DNA of 64,000 nucleotides from Kribbella pratensis (GTDB lineage: Bacteria; Actinomycetota; Actinomycetes; Propionibacteriales; Kribbellaceae): assembly GCF_004366075.1 (NCBI RefSeq), contig NZ_SODU01000001.1, positions 2,067,134 through 2,131,133 of the forward strand, given 5' to 3'. Position numbers and translations under genes: made by a program. The notes beneath the pieces were generated by a model, which saw nothing but the letters and a program-made list of their open reading frames with translations, made no database searches and was not told where the DNA came from. Of the stretch, positions 43,562 to 52,100 are shown piece by piece. How positions within the stretch are numbered: the first letter of the stretch is position 1; the number at the start of each line of letters is the position of its first letter.

Positions 43562-44050
43562 ATGGAAGCACTGGTAGACATCGAGGAGACCGTCCACGTC
43601 GACGCCACGCCGGACGCCGTCTGGGAGCTTGTCACCGACGTCCGGCGGCATCCGGAGTACGCCGGACCGAAGAGCATCACCAAGGTCATCGACTTCGATG
43701 ACACGCTGCACGTCGGAGCGCGATGGATCGCGCACGAGAAGTTCGGGCCGCAGAAGTTCGACGCGCCGTCCGAGGTGACCACGTGGGATCCGGACCACGC
43801 TTTCGGCTGGGTCTCGTTCCCACCGATGAAAGAGGCCAATCGCGGCGAAGGCGGCCGGGTGTTCTGGTCGTACACCGTCATCCCGGAGCTGGACGGCACC
43901 CGGCTCACCCATCACATGGAGGTCCTGCCACCGGCGAAAGGCGCGTGGACCGTGAAGGCGATGTACGCCGTCCTCCGGCTGCCCGCCAAACAACGGCGAG
44001 GGATCCGGACCACCCTCGCCAACATCAAGACCACCGCCGAGCACGCCTGA
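43562..44050 (+). CDS. SRPBCC (START-like) domain protein
   Basis: A 162-residue single-domain protein of the polyketide cyclase/dehydrase SRPBCC fold. It begins DIEETVHVDATPDAVWELVT, the standard first strand and helix, with a HHMEVLPPAKGAWTVKAMYA segment for the final long helix. Such proteins bind hydrophobic ligands in a deep pocket; the ligand is unknown. It starts four bases after the preceding stop, so it may be co-transcribed with the sugar dehydrogenase-like gene, though a functional link is not obvious. Confidence 0.82.
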   Translation: MEALVDIEETVHVDATPDAVWELVTDVRRHPEYAGPKSITKVIDFDDTLHVGARWIAHEKFGPQKFDAPSEVTTWDPDHAFGWVSFPPMKEANRGEGGRVFWSYTVIPELDGTRLTHHMEVLPPAKGAWTVKAMYAVLRLPAKQRRGIRTTLANIKTTAEHA

Positions 44051-44140
44051 AGGATCTGATCAGTTTTCAAGAAGCGCGGGGGTTCGGCGGCTTCTAGTGT
44101 TTGGGGTGTTCGGAGACGACAACCAGAGAGGGACACTCCA

Positions 44141-44563
44141 ATGGCCACCACGAAGAAGAAGTCGTACGACGGGTTCACCGACGCTGAGCGGGACGCGATG
44201 AAGGAGCACGCGAAGGAGCTGAAGAGCAAGGAGGACCCGGCCGAGGCGCAGGCGGCGAAGATCGCGACGATGGCGGACGCCGACCGCGAGATCGCCGAGC
44301 GGCTGAACGAGCTGATCCCGCAGATCGCGCCGGAACTGACGCCGAAGCTCTGGTACGGCATGCCCGGCTGGGCGAAGAACGGCAAGATCGTCTGCTTCTT
44401 CCAGGACGCGGCCAAGTTCAAGTACCGCTATTCCACGTTCGGTTTCCAGGACTCCGCCAACCTCGACAACGGCGACATGTGGCCGACGTCGTACGCCATC
44501 ACGAAGCTGACCCCGGCAGTCGAGAAGCAGATCGTCGCGCTCGTGAAGAGGGCTCTGAGCTAG
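44141..44563 (+). CDS. DUF1801 family protein
   Basis: A 140-residue soluble protein with a charged Lys/Glu-rich N-terminal helix and a C-terminal DUF1801/YdhG-like domain (LIPQIAPELTPKLWYGMPGW, AKNGKIVCFFQDAAKFKYRY, STFGFQDSANLDNGDMWPTS). Function unknown; the fold resembles iron-chaperone-like YdhG/Fra proteins. ATG at 44141 with GAGAGGG upstream. A small hairpin with AGAAGC and GCTTCT arms just before it (about 44070-44096) could terminate the previous gene. Confidence 0.8.
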   Translation: MATTKKKSYDGFTDAERDAMKEHAKELKSKEDPAEAQAAKIATMADADREIAERLNELIPQIAPELTPKLWYGMPGWAKNGKIVCFFQDAAKFKYRYSTFGFQDSANLDNGDMWPTSYAITKLTPAVEKQIVALVKRALS

Positions 44564-44591
44564 GGCTCTTTTGCCTTGCTAGCCTCGGCAG

Positions 44592-45485
44592 ATGCTGAAC
44601 GGCTCGCAGGCGCGTGATCGTGTGGTTGTCGCGTTCGACGCGCTCACCGGTGGGGGTGTTTCCCGGTGCGCGCTCGATCGGGGCGGCCGGCTGTTGCAGT
44701 GGGTCCAGGGCGGAAGCGGTACGCCGGTGGTGCTCGAGGCGGGGGCGATGTCGCCGGTCGCCGGCTTCGCGGCGGTGTTCAAGGGGCTTGTCTCGGAGCA
44801 TCGCGTGATCGCGTACGACCGGGCCAGCTACGGTGCCAGCGATCCTGCTCCGCTCAGCCTAGACGGTCAGGTCGACGACTTGATCGCCGTACTCGAAGAA
44901 GCCGGACCGTCGGTGGTCGTTGGGCACAGCTGGGGTGGGCTGCTCGCACAGTTCGCCACCTGGACGCGGCCTGATCTGGTCACCGGGCTGGTCCTTCTCG
45001 ATCCGTCGCACGAAACCTTCTGGACCGACGCCCCTCCAGAGGCCAGTGCGGACCGTACCCGCCCGGCAGCTGATGACCCCCGGACCGAAGATGTCCTGGC
45101 ATTCGGGCACGAACTCGCCGCCGACGTCGCCCGTAGCGTCGGCGCGGACCAGCACCTCACGCAACTTCTCACCGACGCGTGTCTGTCGTACCTGGAGACC
45201 GACGCACAGCTGTTCACCTACCTCGACGAGCTCCCGATGATCCTCGACCACGTCGACGACCTGACCGCCCGCCGTAGGCAGGCTGTCTGGCCCGAGATCC
45301 CCGTCGTACTCCTCACCGCCACCAAAGGCAGACCGCCCGAGTTCACTCCCCAGGTCATAGCGGTGCAGGAGCAGCTGGCTACCGAATGCGATGGGCGGCA
45401 CCAGGTGGTGCCGGACTCGGGGCACTACATGCACATCGACCGTCCGGACCTGGTGATCGCCTGCGTGGAGGAAGTCGCCGGCTGA
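44592..45485 (+). CDS. Alpha/beta hydrolase
   Basis: A 297-residue hydrolase. The nucleophile elbow is VVVGHSWGGLLAQFA (Ser), the strand after it carries VLLDPSHETFW, and the terminal His is in VVPDSGHYMHIDRPD; an oxyanion-type VLEAGAMSP loop precedes. No signal peptide. Substrate unknown; an ester or epoxide type reaction is likely. The ATG at 44592 follows TAGCCT by exactly six bases and has no ribosome site, a clear leaderless candidate. It lies just upstream of the SARP regulator with 28 bases between. Confidence 0.87.
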   Translation: MLNGSQARDRVVVAFDALTGGGVSRCALDRGGRLLQWVQGGSGTPVVLEAGAMSPVAGFAAVFKGLVSEHRVIAYDRASYGASDPAPLSLDGQVDDLIAVLEEAGPSVVVGHSWGGLLAQFATWTRPDLVTGLVLLDPSHETFWTDAPPEASADRTRPAADDPRTEDVLAFGHELAADVARSVGADQHLTQLLTDACLSYLETDAQLFTYLDELPMILDHVDDLTARRRQAVWPEIPVVLLTATKGRPPEFTPQVIAVQEQLATECDGRHQVVPDSGHYMHIDRPDLVIACVEEVAG

Positions 45486-45513
45486 GCACTGCTGCCATGG
45501 CAAGATCTGCTGG

Positions 45514-48500
45514 GTGCAGATTGGGATGCTGGGGCCGTTCGAGGTGCGGGCGGGCGATGGGGGGCTTGTCGACGTGCCGGGGGCGCGGTTGCGTGGGCTG
45601 TTGGTTGTGCTTGCGCTGGACGCCGGGCGGGTGGTTCCCAAGGCCACGTTGGTGGACTGGATCTGGGGTGAGCAGCCACCGACCGACGCCGCGAACGCCT
45701 TGCAGCGGTTGGTGTCGCGGCTGCGCAAGGTACTTCCGGAGGGCTCGGTCGAGGGGCACACGGACGGGTACCGGCTGCAGATCGATCCCGACGCGGTGGA
45801 CGCCGTACGGTTCGAACGCCTCCTCACCCGTGCCCGCACCGACCAGGACCCGCAAGGTGTCCGGCTGCTGCGTGAGGCGCTCGTGCTGTGGCGCGGGCCG
45901 GCGATGCAGGACGTCGGGCTGACCGAGAGCGGCGCGTTCGACGCGGCCGTGACCCGGCTCGACGGGCTCCGCCTGACCGCGATGGAGGACCGGTACGACG
46001 CCGAGATCACCCTCGGTCACGGCGCGGAACTCGTCACCGAGCTGACCGACCTGGTCGCCGCCCACCCGGTGCGCGAACGCCTCGTCGCCGCCCTGATGCG
46101 CGCCCTGGTCGCCTCCGGCCGCGACACCGAGGCGCTCCGCGTGTACGAGCGCACCCGCGAGACCCTCGCCGACGAGCTCGGCGTCGACCCCTCACCGGAG
46201 CTGTCCGCCCTGCACGTCGCCCTCCTCCGCGGCGAGCTGGTACGCCGGGACGAGAAGCGGAACACGAACCTCCGCGAAGAACTCACGACGTACGTCGGCA
46301 AGGACGCCGACATCGCAGGAGTCCGCGACCTGATCGCCGGGCACCGCCTGACGACACTGATCGGACCGGGCGGATCGGGTAAGACCCGGCTCGCGACCGA
46401 GACTGCGCGGACTGTTCTAAAAGACCTCCCCGACGGCGCCTGGATGGTCGAGCTCGCGGCGATCGGCGCCGACGGTGATGTGGCGCAGGCCACGCTCGGC
46501 GCGCTCGCGCTGCGGGACGCACTGCTCGGCGACGTACCGGACGCGGACCCGACGGACCGCGTGATCGCCGCGGTCCGCGAGCGGGCGATGCTGCTGATCC
46601 TGGACAACTGCGAGCATGTGATCGAGTCCGCGGCGACGTTCGCTCACCGGGTGCTCGGCGAGTGCCCGCGGCTGCGGATCCTGGCGACCAGCCGGGAACC
46701 GCTCGGTATCACCGGCGAGGCGTTGTGGCCGGTCGCACCACTGGCGCTCCCCACCGACAACAGCGACATCGACGCTTCGCCGGCCGTCCGTCTACTGCAG
46801 GATCGGGCACGGGCCGTCCGCGCGGACCTCGCCTTGGACCCCGAAACTATGGCCCGGATCTGCCGTGCCCTGGACGGTATGCCGCTGGCGATCGAGCTGG
46901 CCGCCGCCAGGCTGCGCACGATGTCGCTGGAGCAGCTCGCGAACCGTCTTGACGACCGTTTCCGCCTCTTGACGGGCGGCAGTCGTACGGCGCTCCCCCG
47001 CCACCGCACGCTGCGCGCAGTGGTCGACTGGAGCTGGGAGCTGCTGTCCGACGCCGAGCGGGCTGCCCTACGCAGGCTGTCGGTCTTCGCGGGCGGCGCG
47101 AGCCTGGAGGCGGCCGAGCAGGTCTGTGTAGGTGGGGAGGTCGAGTCGTGGGAGGTGCTCGACCTGCTGACCGCGTTGACCGAGAAGTCGCTGGTGGTCA
47201 CGAAGGACGAGGGCGCGCCGCGGTACCGGCTGCTCGGCACGATCAAGGAGTACGCCCAGCAGCGTCTCGACGAGGCGGGCGAGACCGACCAGACCCGCCG
47301 TACCCATCTCGCCTACTTCACCGAGCTGGTCGAGACCGCCGACCCGCACCTGCGGCGCGCCGAGCAGCTCGAATGGCTGGCGATCGTCGAAGGCGAACAT
47401 GACAACATCGCGGCGGCGATGCGGGCCGCACTGGCAGCCCGTGACGCGGTGGGCGCGATGCGGCTGGCCGCGGCCGGCGGGTGGTATTGGTGGTTCGCCG
47501 GGCACAAGGTCGAGGGCAGCGAGTTCCTGATGGCTGCCCCGGACCTGCCGGGCGAGGTGCCCGACGAGAGCCGCGCCGTGGTGTACGCGTTCGTCGCCAC
47601 CTTCATGACCTCTGGGCGTGGCCGTGACCAGTTCAACGCGGAGGACTGGATCCGCAAGGCCGCGGACATCAGCCAGCGGGTCAAGAGCCCGCACCCCGCG
47701 GTGACCATGTCGACCGCGCTGGAAGGGCTGCTGCGCGGACCGGACTCGTTCGTGTCCGCCTTCGAGCCGTTGCTCACCGACGAAGATCCCTGGGTACGGG
47801 CGCTTGCGCGTTTGCAGACCGGGAAGATGCGGATCATGCTCGGCGACGGCGACCCGGACGCGGATCGCGCGGTCGCGACGGCGGTCGAGGAGTTCCGGGC
47901 GATCGGCGAGCGCTGGGGGATGTCGTTCGCGTTGACCGAGCTCGCGGACCGGGTCGCCGTACGTGGTGAGTTCGCCGACGCCTGCGAGTACTACGAGCAG
48001 GCGATCGCGGTCGCCGAGGAGGTCGGGGCCACCGAGGACGTGGTACGGATGCGGTCGCGGCAGGCCCAGCTGTACTGGCTCGCGGACGACCACGAGGCGA
48101 GTGCCACCGCGATGGCGGCATCGCTGCGGCAGGCAGAACGCGTGGCCTGGCCGGAGGCGCTGGTCGAGCTGGCGTTGTGCAAGGCGGAGCTCGCGCGCTG
48201 GAGCGGCGACGCCGAGGAGGCACGCCGGCAGCTCGACCTCGCGACGACCCTGCTGGGCCACGAGGCGGAGCGGCCGAACCTGCGCGTGACGATCCAGGAC
48301 ATGCTCGGCTACCTGGCCGCGGATCTCGACCAGGCCTGGCAGCACCGCAGCGCGGCGTTCCAGGCAGCGAGCGAAAGCGGGCACGCCCCCGGGATCGCCC
48401 AGATGCTCATCGGGATCGCGGATCTGGCCTTGCGCACCGATCAGGACGAGCAGGCCGCGCGGCTGCTTGCCGCGAGTGCCGTCGTACGGGGACTGCCGGA

Positions 48501-48636
48501 CCGGTCCAACCCCGATGTCGCCAAGGTGGCGCAGGAAACGCGCCGCCGCCTCGGTGACGCGAAGTTCACCGAGGCGACGGTAGAGGGCCGGCAGGCGAGC
48601 TGGCGAGAGCTCGTCGAGGTCACGCTCGCTTCTTGA
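45514..48636 (+). CDS. SARP-STAND transcriptional regulator (AfsR-like)
   Basis: A 1040-residue regulator. Residues 1-95 form an OmpR-type DNA-binding domain, residues about 96-240 the bacterial transcriptional activation domain (SARP signature), then a STAND ATPase with Walker A GPGGSGKT at 284-291, MLLILDNCEHV, ILATSREPLGITGE and LDGMPLAIELAAARL, then TPR-like repeats to the end. SARP proteins activate secondary-metabolism and export genes through 11-bp-spaced direct repeats. Start GTG at 45514, seven bases after CAAGAT, with no ribosome site. The 3' end overlaps a DrrB-type permease by 17 bases, convergent. Confidence 0.92.
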   Translation: MQIGMLGPFEVRAGDGGLVDVPGARLRGLLVVLALDAGRVVPKATLVDWIWGEQPPTDAANALQRLVSRLRKVLPEGSVEGHTDGYRLQIDPDAVDAVRFERLLTRARTDQDPQGVRLLREALVLWRGPAMQDVGLTESGAFDAAVTRLDGLRLTAMEDRYDAEITLGHGAELVTELTDLVAAHPVRERLVAALMRALVASGRDTEALRVYERTRETLADELGVDPSPELSALHVALLRGELVRRDEKRNTNLREELTTYVGKDADIAGVRDLIAGHRLTTLIGPGGSGKTRLATETARTVLKDLPDGAWMVELAAIGADGDVAQATLGALALRDALLGDVPDADPTDRVIAAVRERAMLLILDNCEHVIESAATFAHRVLGECPRLRILATSREPLGITGEALWPVAPLALPTDNSDIDASPAVRLLQDRARAVRADLALDPETMARICRALDGMPLAIELAAARLRTMSLEQLANRLDDRFRLLTGGSRTALPRHRTLRAVVDWSWELLSDAERAALRRLSVFAGGASLEAAEQVCVGGEVESWEVLDLLTALTEKSLVVTKDEGAPRYRLLGTIKEYAQQRLDEAGETDQTRRTHLAYFTELVETADPHLRRAEQLEWLAIVEGEHDNIAAAMRAALAARDAVGAMRLAAAGGWYWWFAGHKVEGSEFLMAAPDLPGEVPDESRAVVYAFVATFMTSGRGRDQFNAEDWIRKAADISQRVKSPHPAVTMSTALEGLLRGPDSFVSAFEPLLTDEDPWVRALARLQTGKMRIMLGDGDPDADRAVATAVEEFRAIGERWGMSFALTELADRVAVRGEFADACEYYEQAIAVAEEVGATEDVVRMRSRQAQLYWLADDHEASATAMAASLRQAERVAWPEALVELALCKAELARWSGDAEEARRQLDLATTLLGHEAERPNLRVTIQDMLGYLAADLDQAWQHRSAAFQAASESGHAPGIAQMLIGIADLALRTDQDEQAARLLAASAVVRGLPDRSNPDVAKVAQETRRRLGDAKFTEATVEGRQASWRELVEVTLAS

Positions 48637-49363
48637 ACGTCGAGGTCGCCCAGAAGTACCCGACCACGGCGATCCCGAGGCACCAGGCGAACGCGGCGAT
48701 CAGGTCGCCGGTCTCCGGCGCGCCGTTCAGCAGGCCGCGCAGGCTCTCGATGATCGGCGTGAACGGCTGGTACTGCGCGAACTGCTTCACGCCGGGACCC
48801 ATCTTGTCGGCCGGCACGATCGCGCTGCTGAAGAACGGCAGCATCACCAGCGGCACCGAGGCGAGGCCCGCGGTCTCCGGAGTCTTCGCGAAGAGGCCGA
48901 GGGCAACGGTCAGCCAGCCGGTCGCGATCCCGAGCAGTACGACGAGACCGATGACGCCGAGCCACTGGGCGAAGCTCGCCGACGGGTCGAAGCCGAGTGC
49001 GAACGCGACCCCGATGATCGCGGCGATCGCGATCAGGTTGGTCATCACGCTGGCGATCACGTGCCCGGTCAGGACCGCGCCCCGCGGCACGTCCATCACC
49101 TTGAAGCGGTTGATGATGCCCTTGGTCATGTCGGAGTTCACTGCCGTCGCCACGGCGCCGAGCCCGTAGCAGACCGCCAGCAGGAGCATGCCGGGCGTTG
49201 CGTAGTCGACGTACGGGACGCCGACGCTGAACGCGTCGCCGAGCATGTAGACGAACATCAGCATCACCACGACCGGCATCAGGACCGCGTTGAACACCGA
49301 CGTCGGGTTCCGCGCGATGTGCTTCAGGTTGCGGCGCAGCATCACGATCGAGGGGTTCTTCAT
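48620..49363 (-). CDS. ABC-2 type exporter permease (DrrB-like)
   Basis: A 247-residue membrane permease with about six helices of the ABC-2 family. MLRRNLKHIARNPTSVFNAV is the usual amphipathic start, and the middle has VNSDMTKGIINRFKVMDVPR, characteristic of DrrB-type drug exporters, with GLFAKTPETAGLASVPLVML before the last helices. It pairs with the ATPase just upstream (four-base overlap). Together they would export a hydrophobic compound. It overlaps the convergent SARP gene by 17 bases. Confidence 0.92.
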   Translation of the reverse strand: MKNPSIVMLRRNLKHIARNPTSVFNAVLMPVVVMLMFVYMLGDAFSVGVPYVDYATPGMLLLAVCYGLGAVATAVNSDMTKGIINRFKVMDVPRGAVLTGHVIASVMTNLIAIAAIIGVAFALGFDPSASFAQWLGVIGLVVLLGIATGWLTVALGLFAKTPETAGLASVPLVMLPFFSSAIVPADKMGPGVKQFAQYQPFTPIIESLRGLLNGAPETGDLIAAFAWCLGIAVVGYFWATSTFKKRA

Positions 49364-50295
49364 TTCGCGACTACCTCCGCGGTGTCGTGGCCGGTCAGGG
49401 CGAGGAATACGTCATCGAGGTCAGGGGTGTTGACGGAGAACTCGTCGGCGTCGACCGAGTACTCGTCGAGCCGGTCGAGCAGCTTGCGGACCGACTGGGT
49501 GCCGCCGTCGCTGGGGACCCGCAGCGTCAGCGCGTCGTCGTCCCGGGTCGAGTCGGGCATGATCCGGGCGGCGGTGTCGAGGTCCTCGACGGAGCCGAAG
49601 CGGAACCGGACGTGGGTGCCGGGGATCTGCCGCTTGAGCTCTTCCGGCGTGCCTTGGGCAACCAATCGGCCCTTGTCGAGTACCGCGATCTTGTCGGCCA
49701 GCTGGTCGGCCTCGTCGAGGTACTGCGTGGTCAGGAAGATGGTCACGCCGTCGGCCAGCAGTTCGCGGATGATCGTCCACATGGTGCGCCGGCTGCGCGG
49801 GTCGAGGCCCGTCGTCGGCTCGTCGAGGAAGATGATCTGCGGGTCGCCGACCAGGGTCATCGCCAGGTCGAGCTTGCGGCGCATACCACCGGAGTACGTC
49901 GCCGCAGCCTTGTCGGCCGCCTCCGCCAGGTCGAAGCGCTCCAGGAGCCGGCCGACGACCTCGTTGCCCGCGCCCGGGCTCAGGTCGACCATCAGCTGGA
50001 GGTTCTCGCGGCCGGTCAGCAGCTCGTCCACGGCCGCGAACTGGCCGGTGACGCCGATCGCGGACCGGACCGCCTTCGCGTCGGTCGCGACGTCGTGCCC
50101 GGCCACCCGGACCGTGCCGCTGTCGGCCTTGGTCAACGTGGTCAGCACGTTCACCGTCGTCGTCTTGCCGGCCCCGTTCGGGCCGAGCAGGGAGAAGACG
50201 GTACCCGCGGGGACGTCGAGGTCGATCCCGTCGAGCACGGTCTTGTCGCCGAATGCCTTGCGCAGTCCTGTGACCGCGATCGCCGAAGTTGTCAT
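49360..50295 (-). CDS. ABC exporter ATPase (DrrA-like)
   Basis: A 311-residue ATPase with Walker A GPNGAGKT, Q-loop region GVTGQFAAVDELLTGRENL, signature YSGGMRRKLDLAMTL, Walker B IIFLDEPTTGLDPRSR and the switch region TTQYLDEADQLAD. The C-terminal 90 residues match the DrrA extension that couples to the permease. The ATG at 50295 has GAAGGTG upstream. The region 22-51 bases before it carries 11-bp-spaced direct repeats, so it may be a target of the neighbouring SARP. Confidence 0.93.
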   Translation of the reverse strand: MTTSAIAVTGLRKAFGDKTVLDGIDLDVPAGTVFSLLGPNGAGKTTTVNVLTTLTKADSGTVRVAGHDVATDAKAVRSAIGVTGQFAAVDELLTGRENLQLMVDLSPGAGNEVVGRLLERFDLAEAADKAAATYSGGMRRKLDLAMTLVGDPQIIFLDEPTTGLDPRSRRTMWTIIRELLADGVTIFLTTQYLDEADQLADKIAVLDKGRLVAQGTPEELKRQIPGTHVRFRFGSVEDLDTAARIMPDSTRDDDALTLRVPSDGGTQSVRKLLDRLDEYSVDADEFSVNTPDLDDVFLALTGHDTAEVVAK

Positions 50296-50316
50296 GGGAA
50301 CACCTTCGGCGGGTGT

Positions 50317-50346
50317 CCTGACACGCACCTGACACGCCGCCTACAC
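50317..50346 (-). promoter_or_regulatory. 11-bp-spaced direct repeats, possible SARP operator
   Basis: CCTGACAC occurs at 50317-50324 and again at 50328-50335, exactly 11 bases apart, and a degenerate third copy (GCCTACAC) lies at 50339-50346, again 11 on. SARP regulators bind direct repeats with this spacing. A 7-bp inverted repeat CACGGTG-TCAG-CACCGTG lies immediately upstream at about 50345-50362. Confidence 0.55.
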
Positions 50347-50433
50347 GGTGTCAGCACCGTGGCTGCCGGGATCACAGAGCCCTGTCAGGAGGTCGGGCCA
50401 GAGTGTCCGCACTGACCCTCAAGGAGCGATCAC

Positions 50434-51114
50434 ATGTCGACTTTCAGCACCCCCGCACCGATCTCCGCCGCCGTGGACATCATCTTCGGCGACATCACCG
50501 TCAAGGCGAGCGACCGGAACGACACCGTCGTCGAGGTCCGGCCCGTCGACCCCACCTGGGAGCTGGATGCGAAGGCCGCCGCGCAGGTGGTCATCGAGTT
50601 CACCGACGGGAAGCTGCAGGTCAGGCACCCGAAGCTGCGGTCCGTGTTCAGCAAGCGGTACGGCGCGGTCGAGGTGCTGATCGAGCTGCCCACCGGGTCC
50701 GATGTCCAGGGATACACGGCCAAGGGCGAGTACGTCGTCGAGGGCGAGGTCGGCTCGTGTGAGCTGAAGACCGCGAACGGCGACATCCGGGTCGGCAAGG
50801 TGGCCGGCACGCTGCGCGCCAAGTCCGCCACCGGCCACATCACCGTCGAGGCGGCCGGCACCGAGGTCAACGCGCGGACGGCGAACGGCGACATCCGCGT
50901 CGGCGCCCTCGGCACCGGCACCCTCGACCTCTACACCGCCACCGGCGAGGTCGCGATCGGCGTCCCCGCGGGCACCGCGGCCGCGCTGGACGCCCACACC
51001 TCGATCGGCCGGGTGTTCAACGACCTGGAGTCCATCGAGAACCCCGCCCGCACCGTCACCGTCCGCGCCCGCACCCACGGCGGCAACATCACCCTCCGCC
51101 GCACGGTCAGCTGA
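50434..51114 (+). CDS. DUF4097 family beta-helix protein
   Basis: A 226-residue protein with a repetitive beta-strand structure. The repeated unit is ELKTANGDIRVGKVAGTLRA, then SATGHITVEAAGTEVNARTA, then NGDIRVGALGTGTLDLYTAT, the DUF4097 (adhesin-like/LiaX-like) pattern. No signal peptide, so it is probably cytosolic. Function unknown; family members often sit beside regulators. ATG at 50434 with AGGAG upstream. It is divergent from the DrrAB exporter and convergent with the XRE regulator. Confidence 0.85.
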   Translation: MSTFSTPAPISAAVDIIFGDITVKASDRNDTVVEVRPVDPTWELDAKAAAQVVIEFTDGKLQVRHPKLRSVFSKRYGAVEVLIELPTGSDVQGYTAKGEYVVEGEVGSCELKTANGDIRVGKVAGTLRAKSATGHITVEAAGTEVNARTANGDIRVGALGTGTLDLYTATGEVAIGVPAGTAAALDAHTSIGRVFNDLESIENPARTVTVRARTHGGNITLRRTVS

Positions 51115-51132
51115 CACACGGAGCGGTTCGCA

Positions 51133-51999
51133 CTACCGGGCCGGCGTCCGGTCGGCGGCGAGGGAGGCGAGGAGCCGCAGCTTCTCCGCGGACGGAGACC
51201 CGGGTTCGGCGGTGTAGACGAGGAGGACGAGGCCCGGCTCGGCCGTGATCGCCAGTTCCTCGTAGACGAGGGTGAGCTCGCCGACCTCGGGGTGGTGGAA
51301 TCGCTTGGTGCCACTGCCGTGGGTCCGGACATCGTGGGCGCCCCACAGTTGGCGGAACGTCTCGCTCTGCGTGGACAGCTCGCCGACCAGGTCCTGCAGC
51401 CCGCGGTCGTGCGGATCGCGGCCTGCCTCGGCGCGCATGATCGCGACGCACATGTGCGCGAACAGGTCCCAGTCCGGGTAGAAGTCGCGCGAGGCCGGGT
51501 CGAGGAACTGGAAGCGGGCCAGGTTCGGCGTCCGGCCACCTTCGCCGATCACCGGCGAGTAGAAGATCCGTCCGAGCGCGTTCGTGGCGAGCAGGTCCTG
51601 CGCCGGGTTGCGGACGAATGCGACCCCGTCGGTGATCGCCTCCAGCGCCCACTGGAGGCTCGGCCGAGAGGTTGCCTGCGCCGTCGTACGGCGACGACGG
51701 CGGCCCGAGGTCGGGATGCCGTCGGCCGTCCGGGCGAGATCGAGCAGGTGCGCGCGCTCGGTGTCGTCGAGCCGAAGCGCCTGTGCGATGGCCTCGAGCA
51801 CCGCCGACGAGGCTCCCGCGATCGTTCCGCGTTCGAGCTTCGCGTAGTACTCGACGCTCACCCCGGCCAGCATGGCCACCTCGCTGCGCCGCAGACCGGC
51901 CACGCGGCGCTGGCCGACCGCCGGGAGTCCCACGTCCGACGGCGTCAGCTTCGCCCGTCGTGATGTCAGGAACTCACGGACCTCGGTCTTGTTGTCCAT
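51133..51999 (-). CDS. XRE-family regulator with MmyB-like ligand-binding domain
   Basis: A 288-residue regulator. The N-terminal helix-turn-helix reads RRVAGLRRSEVAMLAGVSVE followed by YYAKLERGTIAGAS, the motif of the MmyB/actinobacterial cluster. The C-terminal part (SLQWALEAITDGVAFVRNPA, FYPDWDLFAHMCVAIMRAEA, HPEVGELTLVYEELAI) is the MmyB-like PAS fold that may bind a lipid-like ligand. ATG at 51999. It is divergent from an MFS-alcohol dehydrogenase pair across 101 bases that hold a palindrome, so it probably controls that pair. Confidence 0.9.
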   Translation of the reverse strand: MDNKTEVREFLTSRRAKLTPSDVGLPAVGQRRVAGLRRSEVAMLAGVSVEYYAKLERGTIAGASSAVLEAIAQALRLDDTERAHLLDLARTADGIPTSGRRRRRTTAQATSRPSLQWALEAITDGVAFVRNPAQDLLATNALGRIFYSPVIGEGGRTPNLARFQFLDPASRDFYPDWDLFAHMCVAIMRAEAGRDPHDRGLQDLVGELSTQSETFRQLWGAHDVRTHGSGTKRFHHPEVGELTLVYEELAITAEPGLVLLVYTAEPGSPSAEKLRLLASLAADRTPAR

Positions 52000-52029
52000 G
52001 TCATCGACAGTACCGGCGGCGTACCTCGC

Positions 52030-52056
52030 GAGGGATGTACTGCTGGTACACCTCTC
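52030..52056. promoter_or_regulatory. Palindromic operator candidate in the XRE/MFS divergon
   Basis: TGTAC (52036-52040) and GTACA (52046-52050) are inverse copies around TGCTG, flanked by matching GAG/CTC outer arms. It lies midway between the divergent starts at 51999 and 52101, where a regulator could affect both promoters. Confidence 0.55.
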
Positions 52057-52100
52057 GAGCGTGACTTCTTCAGCGTCTCTGCCGGCGCTTGCATGGAGAC

